From positions 186,001-250,000 of the forward strand of contig NZ_LGEC01000114.1 in NCBI RefSeq assembly GCF_001279585.1: DNA of 64,000 bases, written 5' to 3'. This document shows positions 52,197 through 61,778 of the stretch, piece by piece. The notes below the pieces were generated by a model. The model saw only the letters and a program-made list of their open reading frames with translations. It ran no database searches and was not told the origin of the DNA. This DNA is from Nocardiopsis sp. NRRL B-16309 (lineage in GTDB: Bacteria > Actinomycetota > Actinomycetes > Streptosporangiales > Streptosporangiaceae). Made by a program: the position numbers and the translations under genes. Numbering within the stretch: position 1 is the stretch's first letter; each line of letters begins with the position of its first letter.

Positions 52197-53294
52197 ATGG
52201 ATACTTCAGCGTTGCCCCCGGCGCGGTCCGTCGGGGTGGTGATCGCGGCCGGCCTGTCGGCCTGGCTGCTCGTCGCGTGCGGAGCGCCCGGAAGCGGCTC
52301 GTCCACGGACCGCTCCACCGAGGCCTACGCCCAGGGCGCCGCTCCGGAGGCGGCCCAGGACGAGGCGGCCGACAACGGGGCGGCCGAGGGCGGAGCCGCC
52401 GAGGAGGGCGCCGGGGACGGATCCGCCGAGGCGGGCACCGGCGCCGGTACCGACGTCGACGCCGAGGTGGAGGGGCGCGACCTCATCCACACGGCCGACC
52501 TGTCCGTGCGGGTGGACGACGTGGCCGAGGCGGCCGAGGCCGCCAAGGACATCGCCGTCGCGGCGGACGGGTACGTGGCCTTCGAGGAGCTGTCGACCCC
52601 GACGGGCGGCGCGCCCGAGGCCTCACTGACACTGCGCGTGCCCAACGAGGGGTACGAGGACGCCCTGGGCGATCTCGCCGAGCTGGGCGACCGGTCCAGC
52701 CTGGAGCGGTCGGTGGAGGACGTGACCGAGGAGGTCACCGACGTCGAGAGCCGGATCGAGTCGGCCGAGGCGTCGCTGGAGACCCTGCGCGGCTACCTCG
52801 ACGAGGCCGAGGACGTCGACGACCTGTTGCAGGTGGAGCGCGAGATCCAGTCCCGGCAGGCGGAGCTGGAGTCGCTCCAGGCGCGGATGGAGTCGCTGAG
52901 CAACCTCACGGCCTACTCCACGGTGCACCTGCGGCTGATGCCGCCGGAGACCTACATCGAGGAGCCCGCCGAGGAGTCGATCGGGTTCCTGGGCGGGCTG
53001 GAACGCGGCTGGCTCTCACTGGTCTCGGTCGGCGAGGGGATCGCGGTGGCCGTGGGCTGGCTGCTGCCGTTCCTCGCGGTCATCGCGGTGATCGGCGCCG
53101 GCCCCCTCCTCTGGTGGCGCCGCCGTCGGCGGGCCGCCCGCGGGACCGGGGGCGCGGTGCGCCGCACCCCGTTCGGCCGCGGGCGCGCGAAGGCCGAGGG
53201 GCGGGGCGGCGGGTCGTCCGCGGCCACCGCCGAGCGCACGGACGAGGCGGGTCCGGACACCGGCGACGCGCCGGACGGAAGCGACGAGGGCTGA
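52197..53294 (+). CDS. DUF4349 lipoprotein
   Basis: A 365-residue predicted lipoprotein with lipobox LVAC (Cys28), an acidic Ala/Glu/Gly-rich spacer, then the DUF4349 domain (DLIHTADLSVRVDDVAEAAE; VPNEGYEDALGDLAELGD) including a coiled coil at about residues 185-235 (DVESRIESAEASLETLRGYL; ERQAELESLQARMESL type repeats). A C-terminal membrane helix (VAVGWLLPFLAVIAVIGAGP) is followed by a basic cytoplasmic tail. Function in the family is unknown; such proteins sit in the envelope. It is divergent from hemY. Confidence 0.87.
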   Translation: MDTSALPPARSVGVVIAAGLSAWLLVACGAPGSGSSTDRSTEAYAQGAAPEAAQDEAADNGAAEGGAAEEGAGDGSAEAGTGAGTDVDAEVEGRDLIHTADLSVRVDDVAEAAEAAKDIAVAADGYVAFEELSTPTGGAPEASLTLRVPNEGYEDALGDLAELGDRSSLERSVEDVTEEVTDVESRIESAEASLETLRGYLDEAEDVDDLLQVEREIQSRQAELESLQARMESLSNLTAYSTVHLRLMPPETYIEEPAEESIGFLGGLERGWLSLVSVGEGIAVAVGWLLPFLAVIAVIGAGPLLWWRRRRRAARGTGGAVRRTPFGRGRAKAEGRGGGSSAATAERTDEAGPDTGDAPDGSDEG

Positions 53295-53298
53295 CCCG

Positions 53299-53362
53299 CA
53301 CGGCCACCGGGCCGTGAGCGGCACGGTGCCCGGTCACCCTCCGGGGGCGTGACCGGGCACCG
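53299..53362. terminator. Tandem hairpins after the DUF4349 gene
   Basis: CACGGCC-ACCG-GGCCGTG (53299-53316) is followed by a perfect 14-base stem CGGTGCCCGGTCAC and complement (53324-53362). Together they make a strong terminator between convergent genes. Confidence 0.8.
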
Positions 53363-53400
53363 GAGCACCCGCGGGGGTCGATCGGGCCGAAGCGGGAAGG

Positions 53401-53438
53401 GCCGCGCCGGAGGCGTCCGCTGAGGGTGGTGGCGGGCG
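53401..53438 (+). repeat. Dispersed 38-base repeat, copy 2
   Basis: Matches 33 of 38 bases of 30721-30758. It lies in the intergenic space between the DUF4349 gene and hemE. Confidence 0.55.
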
Positions 53439-53561
53439 ACGGGGTGGGCACGAGCGGAGGCCCGGGAAGGGCACAGCGAGGGCCCGGAGTGCCCGGAGGT
53501 GCACTCCCTCGTTCCTCGGGAGTGCACCCGAGGGCGCGCAGACTCCGCCTGAAGTCCCCGT

Positions 53562-54599
53562 CTAGAGGCGCCCGACACTCTGCTCGTGCACGAACGCCGT
53601 CAGGCGCGTGAGGACCTCGGGGTCGGTGCTGGGCAGCACGCCGTGCCCGAGGTTGAAGATGTGGCCGTCGGCGGCGCGGCCGCGGTCCAGGATGTCGCGC
53701 GTGCGCTCGGCGATGACCTCCCAGGGAGCGAACAGGGTCGCCGGGTCCAGGTTGCCCTGGAGCGCGGTTCCCGGCTGGACGCGCTGGACGGCCTTGTCCA
53801 GCGGGACCCGCCAGTCGACGCCCACGACGTCGGCCCCGGCCTCGCTGAGCAGGCCGAGGAGCTCGCCGGTGCCCACGCCGAAGTGGATGCGCGGCACCTC
53901 GTACTCGCTGAGCTGGCCGAAGATCCACGAGGTGTAGGGCAGGACCGAGGTGCGGTAGTCCTCGGCGCTCAGCGCGCCGACCCAGGAGTCGAACAGCTGG
54001 ACCGCGCTGGCCCCCGCCTCGATCTGGGTGCGCAGGAAGCCGAGCGTGATGGTGGCCAGGCGGCGCATCATCTCGTCCCACAGCTCGGGCTCGCCGTACA
54101 TGAGCGCCTTGGTGTGCTCATGGTTCTTCGACGGCCCGCCCTCGATGAGGTAGGAGGCGAGGGTGAACGGCGCCCCGGCGAAGCCGATGAGCGGCTTGTC
54201 GCCCAGTTCACCGGTGAGGCGGCCGACCGCCTCGGTGACGAAGGGCAGGTCGTCCGGCTCGATCTCGCGCAGGCGCTTGATCCCGGAGGCGTCGCGCACG
54301 GGGTCGGCCACGACCGGTCCGACCCCGGGCTTGATGTCGAGGTCGATGCCGATCGCCTTGAGCGGGACGACGATGTCACTGAAGAAGATGGCGGCGTCGA
54401 CGTCGTAGCGGCGCACCGGCTGCATCGTGATCTCGGTGATCATGTCGGGGCGCGCGCAGGCCTCGAGCATCGGCACGTCGGCGCGGACCCGTCGGTACTC
54501 GGGCAGGGAGCGTCCGGCCTGGCGCATGTACCACACCGGCGTGTGGTCCACCGGCAGGCGCCGGCAGGCGCGGAGGAATGGAGAGTCTTGAAGCGTCAC
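53562..54599 (-). CDS. hemE: Uroporphyrinogen decarboxylase
   Basis: A 345-residue enzyme removing four carboxyls from uroporphyrinogen III to give coproporphyrinogen III, the substrate of the nearby hemY product. Family signatures are PVWYMRQAGRSLPEYR near the N-terminus, FFSDIVVPLKAIG, GFAGAPFTLASYLIEGG, and GVDWRVPLDKA. The GTG start at 54599 is close to a GAGGA sequence; the frame upstream is not family-like. It is divergent from the DUF3000 gene, an arrangement common in actinomycetes. Confidence 0.95.
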   Translation of the reverse strand: MTLQDSPFLRACRRLPVDHTPVWYMRQAGRSLPEYRRVRADVPMLEACARPDMITEITMQPVRRYDVDAAIFFSDIVVPLKAIGIDLDIKPGVGPVVADPVRDASGIKRLREIEPDDLPFVTEAVGRLTGELGDKPLIGFAGAPFTLASYLIEGGPSKNHEHTKALMYGEPELWDEMMRRLATITLGFLRTQIEAGASAVQLFDSWVGALSAEDYRTSVLPYTSWIFGQLSEYEVPRIHFGVGTGELLGLLSEAGADVVGVDWRVPLDKAVQRVQPGTALQGNLDPATLFAPWEVIAERTRDILDRGRAADGHIFNLGHGVLPSTDPEVLTRLTAFVHEQSVGRL

Positions 54600-54859
54600 T
54601 CCTCGATCGTGCCATGCCCTCCGCCGTACTCCGACTCGGACCGGCCGTCCGGGGAAGGCCGGGAGGGGCCGCGCGGGCGCGATCCGGGGCGGCCCAGCGG
54701 TTCCGGGTCCCAAGATCATCACAAAACCCCGACACGCCGTGCCATCTGCGGCCACCACGCGGTGACTCGTGCCACGGTCGAAGGCGTGCCCACCCCTTCG
54801 TCCGCGGGGGGAGAACCGGGGATATCCGGACGAGCCCGCCAGGACGTGATCACCACACA

Positions 54860-55456
54860 ATGAAGGCTGACGTTCCCACCATGCCCGATGTCGGAAGTGC
54901 CGAGAACGCGCACGAGACGTTCCGGCGAGCGGTCGAGGCCCTGCACGGCGCCCGTGTCCGCCCCGAGATCACCGTGCGGGAGATTCCCGCCCCCCAGCGG
55001 CTGGCCCCCCACACGGCCGCGGTCTCGGCCGAGGTCAGCGTGCGCGACGAGGAGATCGCCTGGGGACGCCTCATCCTCCTGTACGACCCCGAGGGCGTAC
55101 GGGACTGGCCGGGGCCGTTCCGCGTCGTCTGCCAGGTCAACTCCGAACTGGAGTCGGACATCGCCACCGACCCCCTGCTGGGACCGGTCGCCTGGAGCTG
55201 GCTGACCGACGCCCTGGACGCCGAGGGGGCCTCGCACCACACGTTGAGCGGCACGGTCACGCGTGCCACGACGGAGGGATTCGGCACGAAGTCGGGCGAG
55301 GGTTCGACCACGGAGGTGGAGATGCGCGCCTCCTGGACACCGGAGGCCGACGACCTGTCACCGCACGTCAGCGCGTGGTTGGGGCTCCTGGCCTCGGCCT
55401 CGGGGCTCCCGCCCCTGGACGTGGCCGACATCGCCAGGCAGCGCTCACGGCCCTGA
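54860..55456 (+). CDS. DUF3000 protein
   Basis: A 198-residue protein of the actinobacterial DUF3000 family, recognised by FRRAVEALHGARVRPEITVR, RLAPHTAAVSAEV and EIAWGRLILLYDPEGVRDWP followed by FRVVCQVNSELE. It is soluble with no membrane segment. The gene regularly sits beside hemE and a ribonuclease D gene, which is the case here. Function is unknown. ATG 54860 is taken as start; ATG 54881 is possible. Confidence 0.87.
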   Translation: MKADVPTMPDVGSAENAHETFRRAVEALHGARVRPEITVREIPAPQRLAPHTAAVSAEVSVRDEEIAWGRLILLYDPEGVRDWPGPFRVVCQVNSELESDIATDPLLGPVAWSWLTDALDAEGASHHTLSGTVTRATTEGFGTKSGEGSTTEVEMRASWTPEADDLSPHVSAWLGLLASASGLPPLDVADIARQRSRP

Positions 55457-55520
55457 GCACGCGTGCCGTGCCCCGACGGCCGAATCGGCGTTCGGTGGTG
55501 ACAGCGCATACCGTAGTGGT

Positions 55521-56783
55521 GTGGCGAACGCGTTGAACTCCAAGACAGACTCCCGCGAACCAGGCGACGACGACGCTGAGAGGGCGCCCCTGCTGCGGGA
55601 ACCGCGCGAGGGCCTGCCCGAGGTCACCTCCGACGCAGACGCGCTGGCCGGTGTGGTCACGGCCCTGTCGGCCGGGTCCGGCCCGGTCGCGGTGGACGCC
55701 GAGCGCGCCTCCGGCTACCGGTACGGCCAACGCGCGTATCTGGTGCAGCTGCGCCGGGAGGGTTCGGGGTCGGCACTGATCGACCCCGTCGCCTGCCCCG
55801 ACCTGAGCGCCCTCAACGACGCACTGGACGGCGCCGAGGTGGTCCTGCACGCCGCCCACCAGGACCTCCCGTGCCTGTCCGAGGTCAACCTGCGCCCGGC
55901 GCGGCTGTTCGACACCGAGCTGGCGGGCCGGCTGCTGGGCTACCAGCGGGTCGGCCTGGGCTTCATGGTCGAGCGCCTGCTGAACGTCCGCCTGGCCAAG
56001 GAGCACTCGGCGGTGGACTGGTCACAGCGCCCGCTGCCCGAGGACTGGCTGCGCTACGCGGCGCTGGACGTGGAGATCCTCATCGAGTTGCGCGACGCCC
56101 TGGAGCAGGAGCTGGCCGAGACCGGCAAGCTGGAGTGGGCCCGGGAGGAGTTCGCGGCGGTGCTGGCCGCGCCGCCCAAGGAGCCGCGGGCCGATCCCTG
56201 GCGCCGCACCTCGGGGATCCACCGGGTGCGCAACCAGCGGGCCCTGGCCGCCGTGCGCGAGCTCTGGTACGAGCGCGACAGGATCGCCCAGGAGCGGGAC
56301 GTCTCGCCCGGCCGGGTGCTGCCCGACGCGGCGATCGTGGAGGCCGCCTCGACCATGCCGCGCACCACGGCCGAACTGGCCGCGATCCGGCAGTACGGCA
56401 TCAAGCTCGCGCGCCGCTACCTGACCACGTGGATGAGGGCGATCAACCGGGCGCGCGACATGGAGCAGGCGGATCTGCCACGGCCCAACGCCCCCGGCGA
56501 CGGGCCTCCCCCGGTGAACCGGTGGGCGGACCGCGCCCCGGAGGCGGCGCGGCGGCTGGAGGCGGCGCGTGCGACGGTGACGGGCATCGCCGAGGACGTC
56601 GTCATGCCGACGGAGAACCTGCTGCTGCCGGACACGGTCCGGCGCCTGGCCTGGTCGCCACCCGAGACGGTCGACCCCGAGTCCGTGGCCGCGTTCCTGC
56701 GGGAGCGCGGGGCGAGGGACTGGCAGGTCGGGCTGACCGCCGAACCCCTGACCACGGCTCTGCTCGGAGCCGAGCAGGAGTAG
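55521..56783 (+). CDS. rnd: Ribonuclease D (3'-5' exoribonuclease)
   Basis: A 420-residue exoribonuclease that trims tRNA and other RNA 3' ends. The DEDDy active site is complete: Asp59 and Glu61 (VAVDAERA), Asp115 (HAAHQDLP), Tyr179 and Asp183 (RYAALDVEIL). An HRDC nucleic-acid-binding domain follows at about residues 220-300 (RNQRALAAVRELWYERDRIA), then a C-terminal extension with a second helical domain. GTG 55521 lies six bases after TACCGT (55509-55514) with no ribosome site, so a leaderless transcript is likely. Confidence 0.93.
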   Translation: MANALNSKTDSREPGDDDAERAPLLREPREGLPEVTSDADALAGVVTALSAGSGPVAVDAERASGYRYGQRAYLVQLRREGSGSALIDPVACPDLSALNDALDGAEVVLHAAHQDLPCLSEVNLRPARLFDTELAGRLLGYQRVGLGFMVERLLNVRLAKEHSAVDWSQRPLPEDWLRYAALDVEILIELRDALEQELAETGKLEWAREEFAAVLAAPPKEPRADPWRRTSGIHRVRNQRALAAVRELWYERDRIAQERDVSPGRVLPDAAIVEAASTMPRTTAELAAIRQYGIKLARRYLTTWMRAINRARDMEQADLPRPNAPGDGPPPVNRWADRAPEAARRLEAARATVTGIAEDVVMPTENLLLPDTVRRLAWSPPETVDPESVAAFLRERGARDWQVGLTAEPLTTALLGAEQE

Positions 56784-57110
56784 GACGGGTCGTCGGCGGG
56801 TAGGCCCGTCGCCGTCGGCGGGCGATCCGTCGGGGGCGGAGGGCTGGATGACCGCCCGGCGGTGCGGTGGTGCGGCGAACACCACCTGGCCGGAGAGTGG
56901 ACAAAACGTAGCTGGTACCCCCAGCGGCCACATCCAACCCAAACGTGACCGAAGTCACGGACCATTGAGGGTGGTTCACGCCTGGTCCGTGGCCTCGTGT
57001 CCGATTAAGTTATAGAAACGTGCCCCGACGTTCTCGGGCGCGTGAGGATCATTCGGGTTTGCGACCGACCGTCGGCGATCACGGCCACGGCGTTCGATCA
57101 GGGAGATGTG
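56784..57110. other. Intergenic region before the TPR gene
   Basis: No gene in these 327 bases. The right half is AT-richer, with TTATAG (57011-57016) as a possible -10, and it contains a Crp-like palindrome at 56944. The left part is G/C repeats after the RNase D gene with no clear hairpin. Confidence 0.45.
56944..56959. promoter_or_regulatory. Crp/GlxR-like palindrome
   Basis: CGTGACCGAAGTCACG is a perfect 6-base-arm palindrome with a CGAA centre and fits the cAMP-receptor consensus TGTGA-N6-TCACA except at its outermost bases. It lies about 60 bases before a possible -10 (57011), suitable for an activator. Confidence 0.45.
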
Positions 57111-58178
57111 GTGAGTCTGCTGTCGTTCTGGCGTGCCCTCGTACGCGGCACCCGCCTGGCGGGTCTGTCCGCCCAGCGGTCGGCCGGCACCGCACGTGCC
57201 GCCTCCGGCGAGCGCGCCCAGGATTGGGGCGAACACGCCGACACCGCCATGACCGAGGAACAGGTGACGGGCGCCTCCGTCGCTCCGGTCCGGGCCCCCG
57301 CCCCCAAGCGCCTGCCCGCGCCGAGCGCGACGCACGCCGTCGCCGAGCCCGCGGACGGGACGACGCGTGTCGTCTCCCGCTCGGCCCAGCCGCACGTCCC
57401 CACGGCGGGGATGCGCGCCGCCTCCCTGGAGCGGACGCTGCGCTCCCTGGTGGAGCGCCTGGGGACGGAGCACCCGGACACGATCACCGCGCGCAACAAC
57501 CTCGCGACCAAGTACGCGCAGATGGGTCGCCGCCAGTCGGCGGTGCAGCAGTTCGAGCTGGCCCTGGCCGAGGCCGTCTCGGTCTACGGCGACGAGCACC
57601 CGCGCACCGAGATCATCCGCGAGAACCTCGCCTGGGCCTACGAGGACGCCGGGCGTCCCGCGGAGGCGGCGAGCCAGTGGGAGGTCCTGCTGGGCGAGCG
57701 GGAGAGCCAGTTCGGCACGGCCGACGCCGACACCGTGGAGGCACGGATCCGGCTGGCGGTGTGCCTGCGGCGCAGCGGGCGCCCGGAGGCGGCCGTGGAG
57801 CACTACGAGCAGGCGATCCGGGACGTGTCCTCGACCGAGCGCCGCGAGGAGCTGCGCCTGGGCCTGAGCGCCGCTCTGAGCATGACGGGCGGCGCGGAGG
57901 CCGCCATCGACCAGCTGCGCCTGGTCCTGGCCGCGCGGCGGCGACGCCTGGGCAAGGGCCACCTGGACACCCTGTCGGTGCACCACCGGCTGGGGCGGGC
58001 CCACACACAGGCGGGCCGGCCCGACGAGGCGGTCGACGTGCTGCGCGAGGCCTACCGGGTGGCGCTGAACTCCTCGGGCGACCCGGAGGTGCGGCGGCTG
58101 ACCATGCGGCTGCGCCGGGACCTGGCGGGCGCCTACAACGCGGCCGGCCGCCACCGGGAGGCCAACGCCCTGCTGTGA
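57111..58178 (+). CDS. Tetratricopeptide-repeat protein
   Basis: A 355-residue protein with an N-terminal region of about 100 low-complexity residues followed by about six TPR units of the kinesin-light-chain-like class (LGTEHPDTITARNNLATKYA; YGDEHPRTEIIRENLAWAYE; LGKGHLDTLSVHHRLGRAHT). It is probably a protein-interaction scaffold; no catalytic domain is seen. GTG 57111 has GGGAG six bases upstream. The partner is unknown. Confidence 0.85.
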   Translation: MSLLSFWRALVRGTRLAGLSAQRSAGTARAASGERAQDWGEHADTAMTEEQVTGASVAPVRAPAPKRLPAPSATHAVAEPADGTTRVVSRSAQPHVPTAGMRAASLERTLRSLVERLGTEHPDTITARNNLATKYAQMGRRQSAVQQFELALAEAVSVYGDEHPRTEIIRENLAWAYEDAGRPAEAASQWEVLLGERESQFGTADADTVEARIRLAVCLRRSGRPEAAVEHYEQAIRDVSSTERREELRLGLSAALSMTGGAEAAIDQLRLVLAARRRRLGKGHLDTLSVHHRLGRAHTQAGRPDEAVDVLREAYRVALNSSGDPEVRRLTMRLRRDLAGAYNAAGRHREANALL

Positions 58179-58270
58179 CCCCGCGGGACGGCCGCGGAGC
58201 GCCGACGGGTACGCGGGAGCCACCCCGCCCGCACGGCGCGCCGTCGGCGGTATCCCGGACAGGAGCACCT

Positions 58271-58310
58271 CGAACGCCCCCGACACCGAGCCGCGTGTCG
58301 GGGGCGTTCG
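58271..58310 (+). terminator. Hairpin terminator after the TPR gene
   Basis: A perfect 16-base stem (CGAACGCCCCCGACAC and complement) with an 8-base loop. Confidence 0.82.
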
Positions 58311-58377
58311 CGTGCCCGGGAGGGGGAGGATGCGGGTTCGGTCCGCGTTCGTGGCCCCCTCCCACTCGCGGAACTTG

Positions 58378-58391
58378 TTACTGGCGAGTAG
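58378..58391 (+). promoter_or_regulatory. Fatty-acid-regulon-like operator before fadA
   Basis: TTACTGGCGAGTAG, 47 bases before the fadA start, nearly palindromic and 12/14 identical to the site before the enoyl-CoA hydratase gene (23037-23050, minus strand). Confidence 0.5.
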
Positions 58392-58438
58392 CATGAACGC
58401 ATCGAGTCCGTTCACATCTTGGAGAAGGAGGGCCCATC

Positions 58439-59638
58439 GTGCCGCGAACAGCCCGCGATGTCGTGTTTGTCGACGGGGTCCGCACCCCGTTCGGCAAGTC
58501 AGGCAAGGGCCTCTACGCCGAGACACGCGCCGACGACATGATCGTCCGTGTCATCCGCGAACTGATGCGCCGCAACCCGGGCCTGCCGCCCGAGCGCATC
58601 GACGAGGTCGCCATCGCCGCCACCACCCAGATCGGTGACCAGGGCCTGACGATCGGGCGCAGCGCCGCGATCCTCGCCGGTCTGCCGAAGAGCGTCCCCG
58701 GCTACGCCATCGACCGCATGTGCGCCGGTGCGCTCACGGCCGTCACCACCTCCGGCGCGGGCATCGCCTTCGGCGCCTACGACGTCGTGATCGCCGGCGG
58801 TGTCGAGCACATGGGCCGCCACCCCATGGGTGAGGGCGTGGACCCCAACCCGCGCTTCCTCTCCGAGAAGCTGGTCGACCCCAGCGCCCTGGTCATGGGC
58901 AACACCGCCGAGAACCTGCACGACCGGTTCCCGACCATCACCAAGGAGCGCGCCGACGCCTACGCGGTGCGCAGCCAGGAGAAGGTCGCCAAGGCCTACG
59001 CCGACGGCAAGATCCAGCCCGACCTGGTCGAGATGCTGGTCCGCTCCCTGGAGCAGGGCTACGGCCTGGCCACCCAGGACGAGCCGCCGCGGCCCGGCAC
59101 GAGCATGGAGTCGCTCGCCGGCCTCAAGACCCCGTTCCGCGCCCACGGCAACGTGACGCCCGGTAACGCCGCCGGCCTCAACGACGGCGCCACCGGTGCC
59201 ATCCTGGCCGCCGAGGACGTCGCCGCGGAGCTCGGCCTGAGCTCCAAGATGCGCCTGGTCGACTTCTCCTTCACCGGTGTCGAGCCCGAGGTCATGGGTG
59301 TGGGCCCGGTCCCGGCCACCGAGAAGCTGCTCGCCCGCCAGGGCCTGGGCATCGACGACATCGGCCTGTTCGAGATCAACGAGGCCTTCGCCGTCCAGGT
59401 GCTCGCCTTCCTGGAGCACTTCGGCATCGCCGACGACGACGCGCGCGTCAACCCGTGGGGCGGCGCGATCGCCCTCGGCCACCCGTTGGCCTCCTCGGGC
59501 GTGCGCCTGATGATGCAGCTCTCGCGCCTGTTCGCCGAGCGTCCCGACGTCCGCTACGGCCTGACCACCATGTGCGTGGGCATGGGCATGGGCGGAACCG
59601 TCCTGTGGGAGAACACCAACTACGAGGGGGGCAAGTGA
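58439..59638 (+). CDS. fadA: Acetyl-CoA acyltransferase (thiolase)
   Basis: A 399-residue thiolase cleaving 3-ketoacyl-CoA to acetyl-CoA and shortened acyl-CoA in beta-oxidation. Catalytic residues are Cys95 (DRMCAGALTAV), His348 (GGAIALGHPLASSG) and Cys379 (TTMCVGMGMG). The GTG start has AAGGAGG seven bases upstream. Its stop overlaps the fadB start (GTGA). Together they form the multienzyme beta-oxidation complex, FadA being the beta subunit. Confidence 0.94.
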   Translation: MPRTARDVVFVDGVRTPFGKSGKGLYAETRADDMIVRVIRELMRRNPGLPPERIDEVAIAATTQIGDQGLTIGRSAAILAGLPKSVPGYAIDRMCAGALTAVTTSGAGIAFGAYDVVIAGGVEHMGRHPMGEGVDPNPRFLSEKLVDPSALVMGNTAENLHDRFPTITKERADAYAVRSQEKVAKAYADGKIQPDLVEMLVRSLEQGYGLATQDEPPRPGTSMESLAGLKTPFRAHGNVTPGNAAGLNDGATGAILAAEDVAAELGLSSKMRLVDFSFTGVEPEVMGVGPVPATEKLLARQGLGIDDIGLFEINEAFAVQVLAFLEHFGIADDDARVNPWGGAIALGHPLASSGVRLMMQLSRLFAERPDVRYGLTTMCVGMGMGGTVLWENTNYEGGK

Positions 59639-61728
59639 GCACCGCCATCGAGCAGGCACGGGAACTGTTCAGCGACGAGGTCGTCACCAACGCGATCTCG
59701 CGTGACGTCGAACTCCCCTACGGCGCCGGCACGGCCGTCCTGATCACGCTGGACAACGGCCACGACCACACCAAGCCGAACACGTTCGGCCCCGGCGGCC
59801 TGCTGAGCCTGGACGCCCAGATCGAGGCGGCCCGGGCGCGCACCGACATCGTGGCCGTGGCGATCACGGGCAAGCCGTTCATCTTCGCCGTCGGCGCGGA
59901 CCTGACCGGTGTGCCCAAGATCCAGACCCGCGAGCAGGCGCACGCCATCGGCAAGCTGGGGCACGACGTGTTCCGCAAGCTGGGCGAGCTCGACGTACCG
60001 ACGTTCGCTCTGGTCAACGGCGCGGCGATGGGCGGCGGCACCGAGGTGGCGCTGCACTGCACGTACCGCACCATCTCCTCGGGCGTCCCGGCGCTCGCGC
60101 TGCCGGAGGCCTTCCTGGGGCTCGTCCCGGGCTGGGGCGGCACGTACCTGCTGCCGCACCTGATCGGCGCCGAGAAGGCCCTGAAGCTGATCGTCGACAA
60201 CCCGCTCGCCCAGAACAAGATGATCAAGGGCAGGCAGGCGTTCGAGATGGGCATCGCCGACGCGATGTTCGAGCCCGCCGACTTCGTCGAGGAGTCCCTG
60301 CGCTGGGCCGCCCAGGTCATCAAGGGCGACGTCACCGTGGAGCGCCCCGAGGTCGACAAGGGCGAGGCCTGGGACAACGCGGTCAACATGGCCCGGTTCG
60401 TGGTCGAGGGCAAGCTGCACGGCGCCGCCCCGGCCCCGGTCCGCGCGGTCGAGCTGGTCGCCGAGGCCAAGAACCGCACGCGCGACGAGGGCTTCGCCGC
60501 CGAGGACGACGCGCTGGCCGACCTCATCATGAGCGACGAGCTCAAGTCGGGCCTGTACGCCTTCGACCTGGTCCAGAAGCGCGCCAAGCGCCCCGCGGGC
60601 GCGCCCGACAAGTCGCTGGCCCGCAAGGTCACCAAGGTCGGCGTCGTCGGCGCCGGTCTGATGGCCGGGCAGCTGGCGCTGCTGTTCGCCCGTCGCCTGG
60701 ACGTGCCGGTCGTCATGACCGACCTGGACCAGGAGCGCCTGGACAAGGGCGTGGACTACGTCCACGGCGAGGTCGACAAGCTCCTGAAGAAGGGGCGCAT
60801 CAACGGCGACAAGGCCAACCACCTCAAGGCCCTGGTCACGGGTTCGCTGACCAAGGACGCCTTCTCGGACGCCGACTTCGTCATCGAGGCCGTCTTCGAG
60901 AAGATGGAGGTCAAGCAGCAGGTCTTCGCCGAGGTGGAGGCGGTCGTCTCCCCGGAGGCGATCCTGGCCACCAACACCTCGTCGCTTTCCATCACCGAGA
61001 TGGCGTCCAAGCTCCAGCACCCCGAGCGGGTCGTGGGCTTCCACTTCTTCAACCCGGTCGCCGTCCTGCCGCTGCTGGAGATCATCCGCGGCGAGCGGAC
61101 CGACGACGCCGCGCTGGCCACGGCCTTCGGCACGGCGCGGAAGCTGAAGAAGACCGCGGTGCTGTGCAAGGACGCTCCGGCGTTCGTCGTCAACCGCCTG
61201 CTCACCCTGTTCATGGGCGAGGTGCTGGGCGCGGTGGGCGAGGGCACCGAGCCCGAGGTCGCCGACCGCGCGGTCGCGCCCCTGGGCCTGCCGATGTCGC
61301 CGCTGATGCTGCTCCAGCTGGTCGGCCCGGCGGTGGCGCTGCACGTGTCCGAGACCCTGCACGAGGCGTTCCCCGAGCGGTTCGCGGTCTCGTCCGAGCT
61401 CGCCGAGATCGTGAAGGAGGGCAAGACCGCGATCTTCGCCCCCGACCTCACGATCGACCCGGAGGTCAAGAAGCTCTTCAGCGGTGGCGACCAGCCCTCC
61501 GAGGAGAGCGAGATCCTGGAGCGGGCGCTGCGCGCGCTGGCCAGGGAGATCCGGATCATGCTGGACGAGGGTGTCGTGGCCGAGGCCGCCGACATCGACC
61601 TGTGCCTGATCACGGGCGCGGGCTGGCCGTTCCACACGGGCGGCATCACGCCGTACCTGGACCGCGCCGGCGTGTCCGAGGCCGTCAACGGCAAGCGGTT
61701 CCACGAGGGCGACCCGAAGGCGCTCTAG
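59635..61728 (+). CDS. fadB: Fatty acid oxidation complex, multifunctional alpha subunit
   Basis: A 697-residue enzyme with an N-terminal enoyl-CoA hydratase half and a C-terminal 3-hydroxyacyl-CoA dehydrogenase half. The hydratase has FIFAVGADLTGV and GAAMGGGTEVALHCTYR, with Glu137 and Glu158 in place of the catalytic pair. The dehydrogenase begins at about residue 335 with VGVVGAGLMAGQLALLFARR (NAD-binding) and has FHFFNPVAVLPLLEI. It works with FadA. The GTG start overlaps the fadA stop by four bases. The operon ends at a strong hairpin. Confidence 0.94.
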   Translation: MSTAIEQARELFSDEVVTNAISRDVELPYGAGTAVLITLDNGHDHTKPNTFGPGGLLSLDAQIEAARARTDIVAVAITGKPFIFAVGADLTGVPKIQTREQAHAIGKLGHDVFRKLGELDVPTFALVNGAAMGGGTEVALHCTYRTISSGVPALALPEAFLGLVPGWGGTYLLPHLIGAEKALKLIVDNPLAQNKMIKGRQAFEMGIADAMFEPADFVEESLRWAAQVIKGDVTVERPEVDKGEAWDNAVNMARFVVEGKLHGAAPAPVRAVELVAEAKNRTRDEGFAAEDDALADLIMSDELKSGLYAFDLVQKRAKRPAGAPDKSLARKVTKVGVVGAGLMAGQLALLFARRLDVPVVMTDLDQERLDKGVDYVHGEVDKLLKKGRINGDKANHLKALVTGSLTKDAFSDADFVIEAVFEKMEVKQQVFAEVEAVVSPEAILATNTSSLSITEMASKLQHPERVVGFHFFNPVAVLPLLEIIRGERTDDAALATAFGTARKLKKTAVLCKDAPAFVVNRLLTLFMGEVLGAVGEGTEPEVADRAVAPLGLPMSPLMLLQLVGPAVALHVSETLHEAFPERFAVSSELAEIVKEGKTAIFAPDLTIDPEVKKLFSGGDQPSEESEILERALRALAREIRIMLDEGVVAEAADIDLCLITGAGWPFHTGGITPYLDRAGVSEAVNGKRFHEGDPKAL

Positions 61729-61745
61729 CCTCGCCGAACCCCTGG

Positions 61746-61778
61746 ACGGGCCCGGTCGCCATCGGCGACCGGGCCCGT
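61746..61778 (+). terminator. Terminator of the fadA-fadB operon
   Basis: A perfect 15-base stem (ACGGGCCCGGTCGCC and complement) with an ATC loop starts 17 bases after fadB. Confidence 0.85.
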
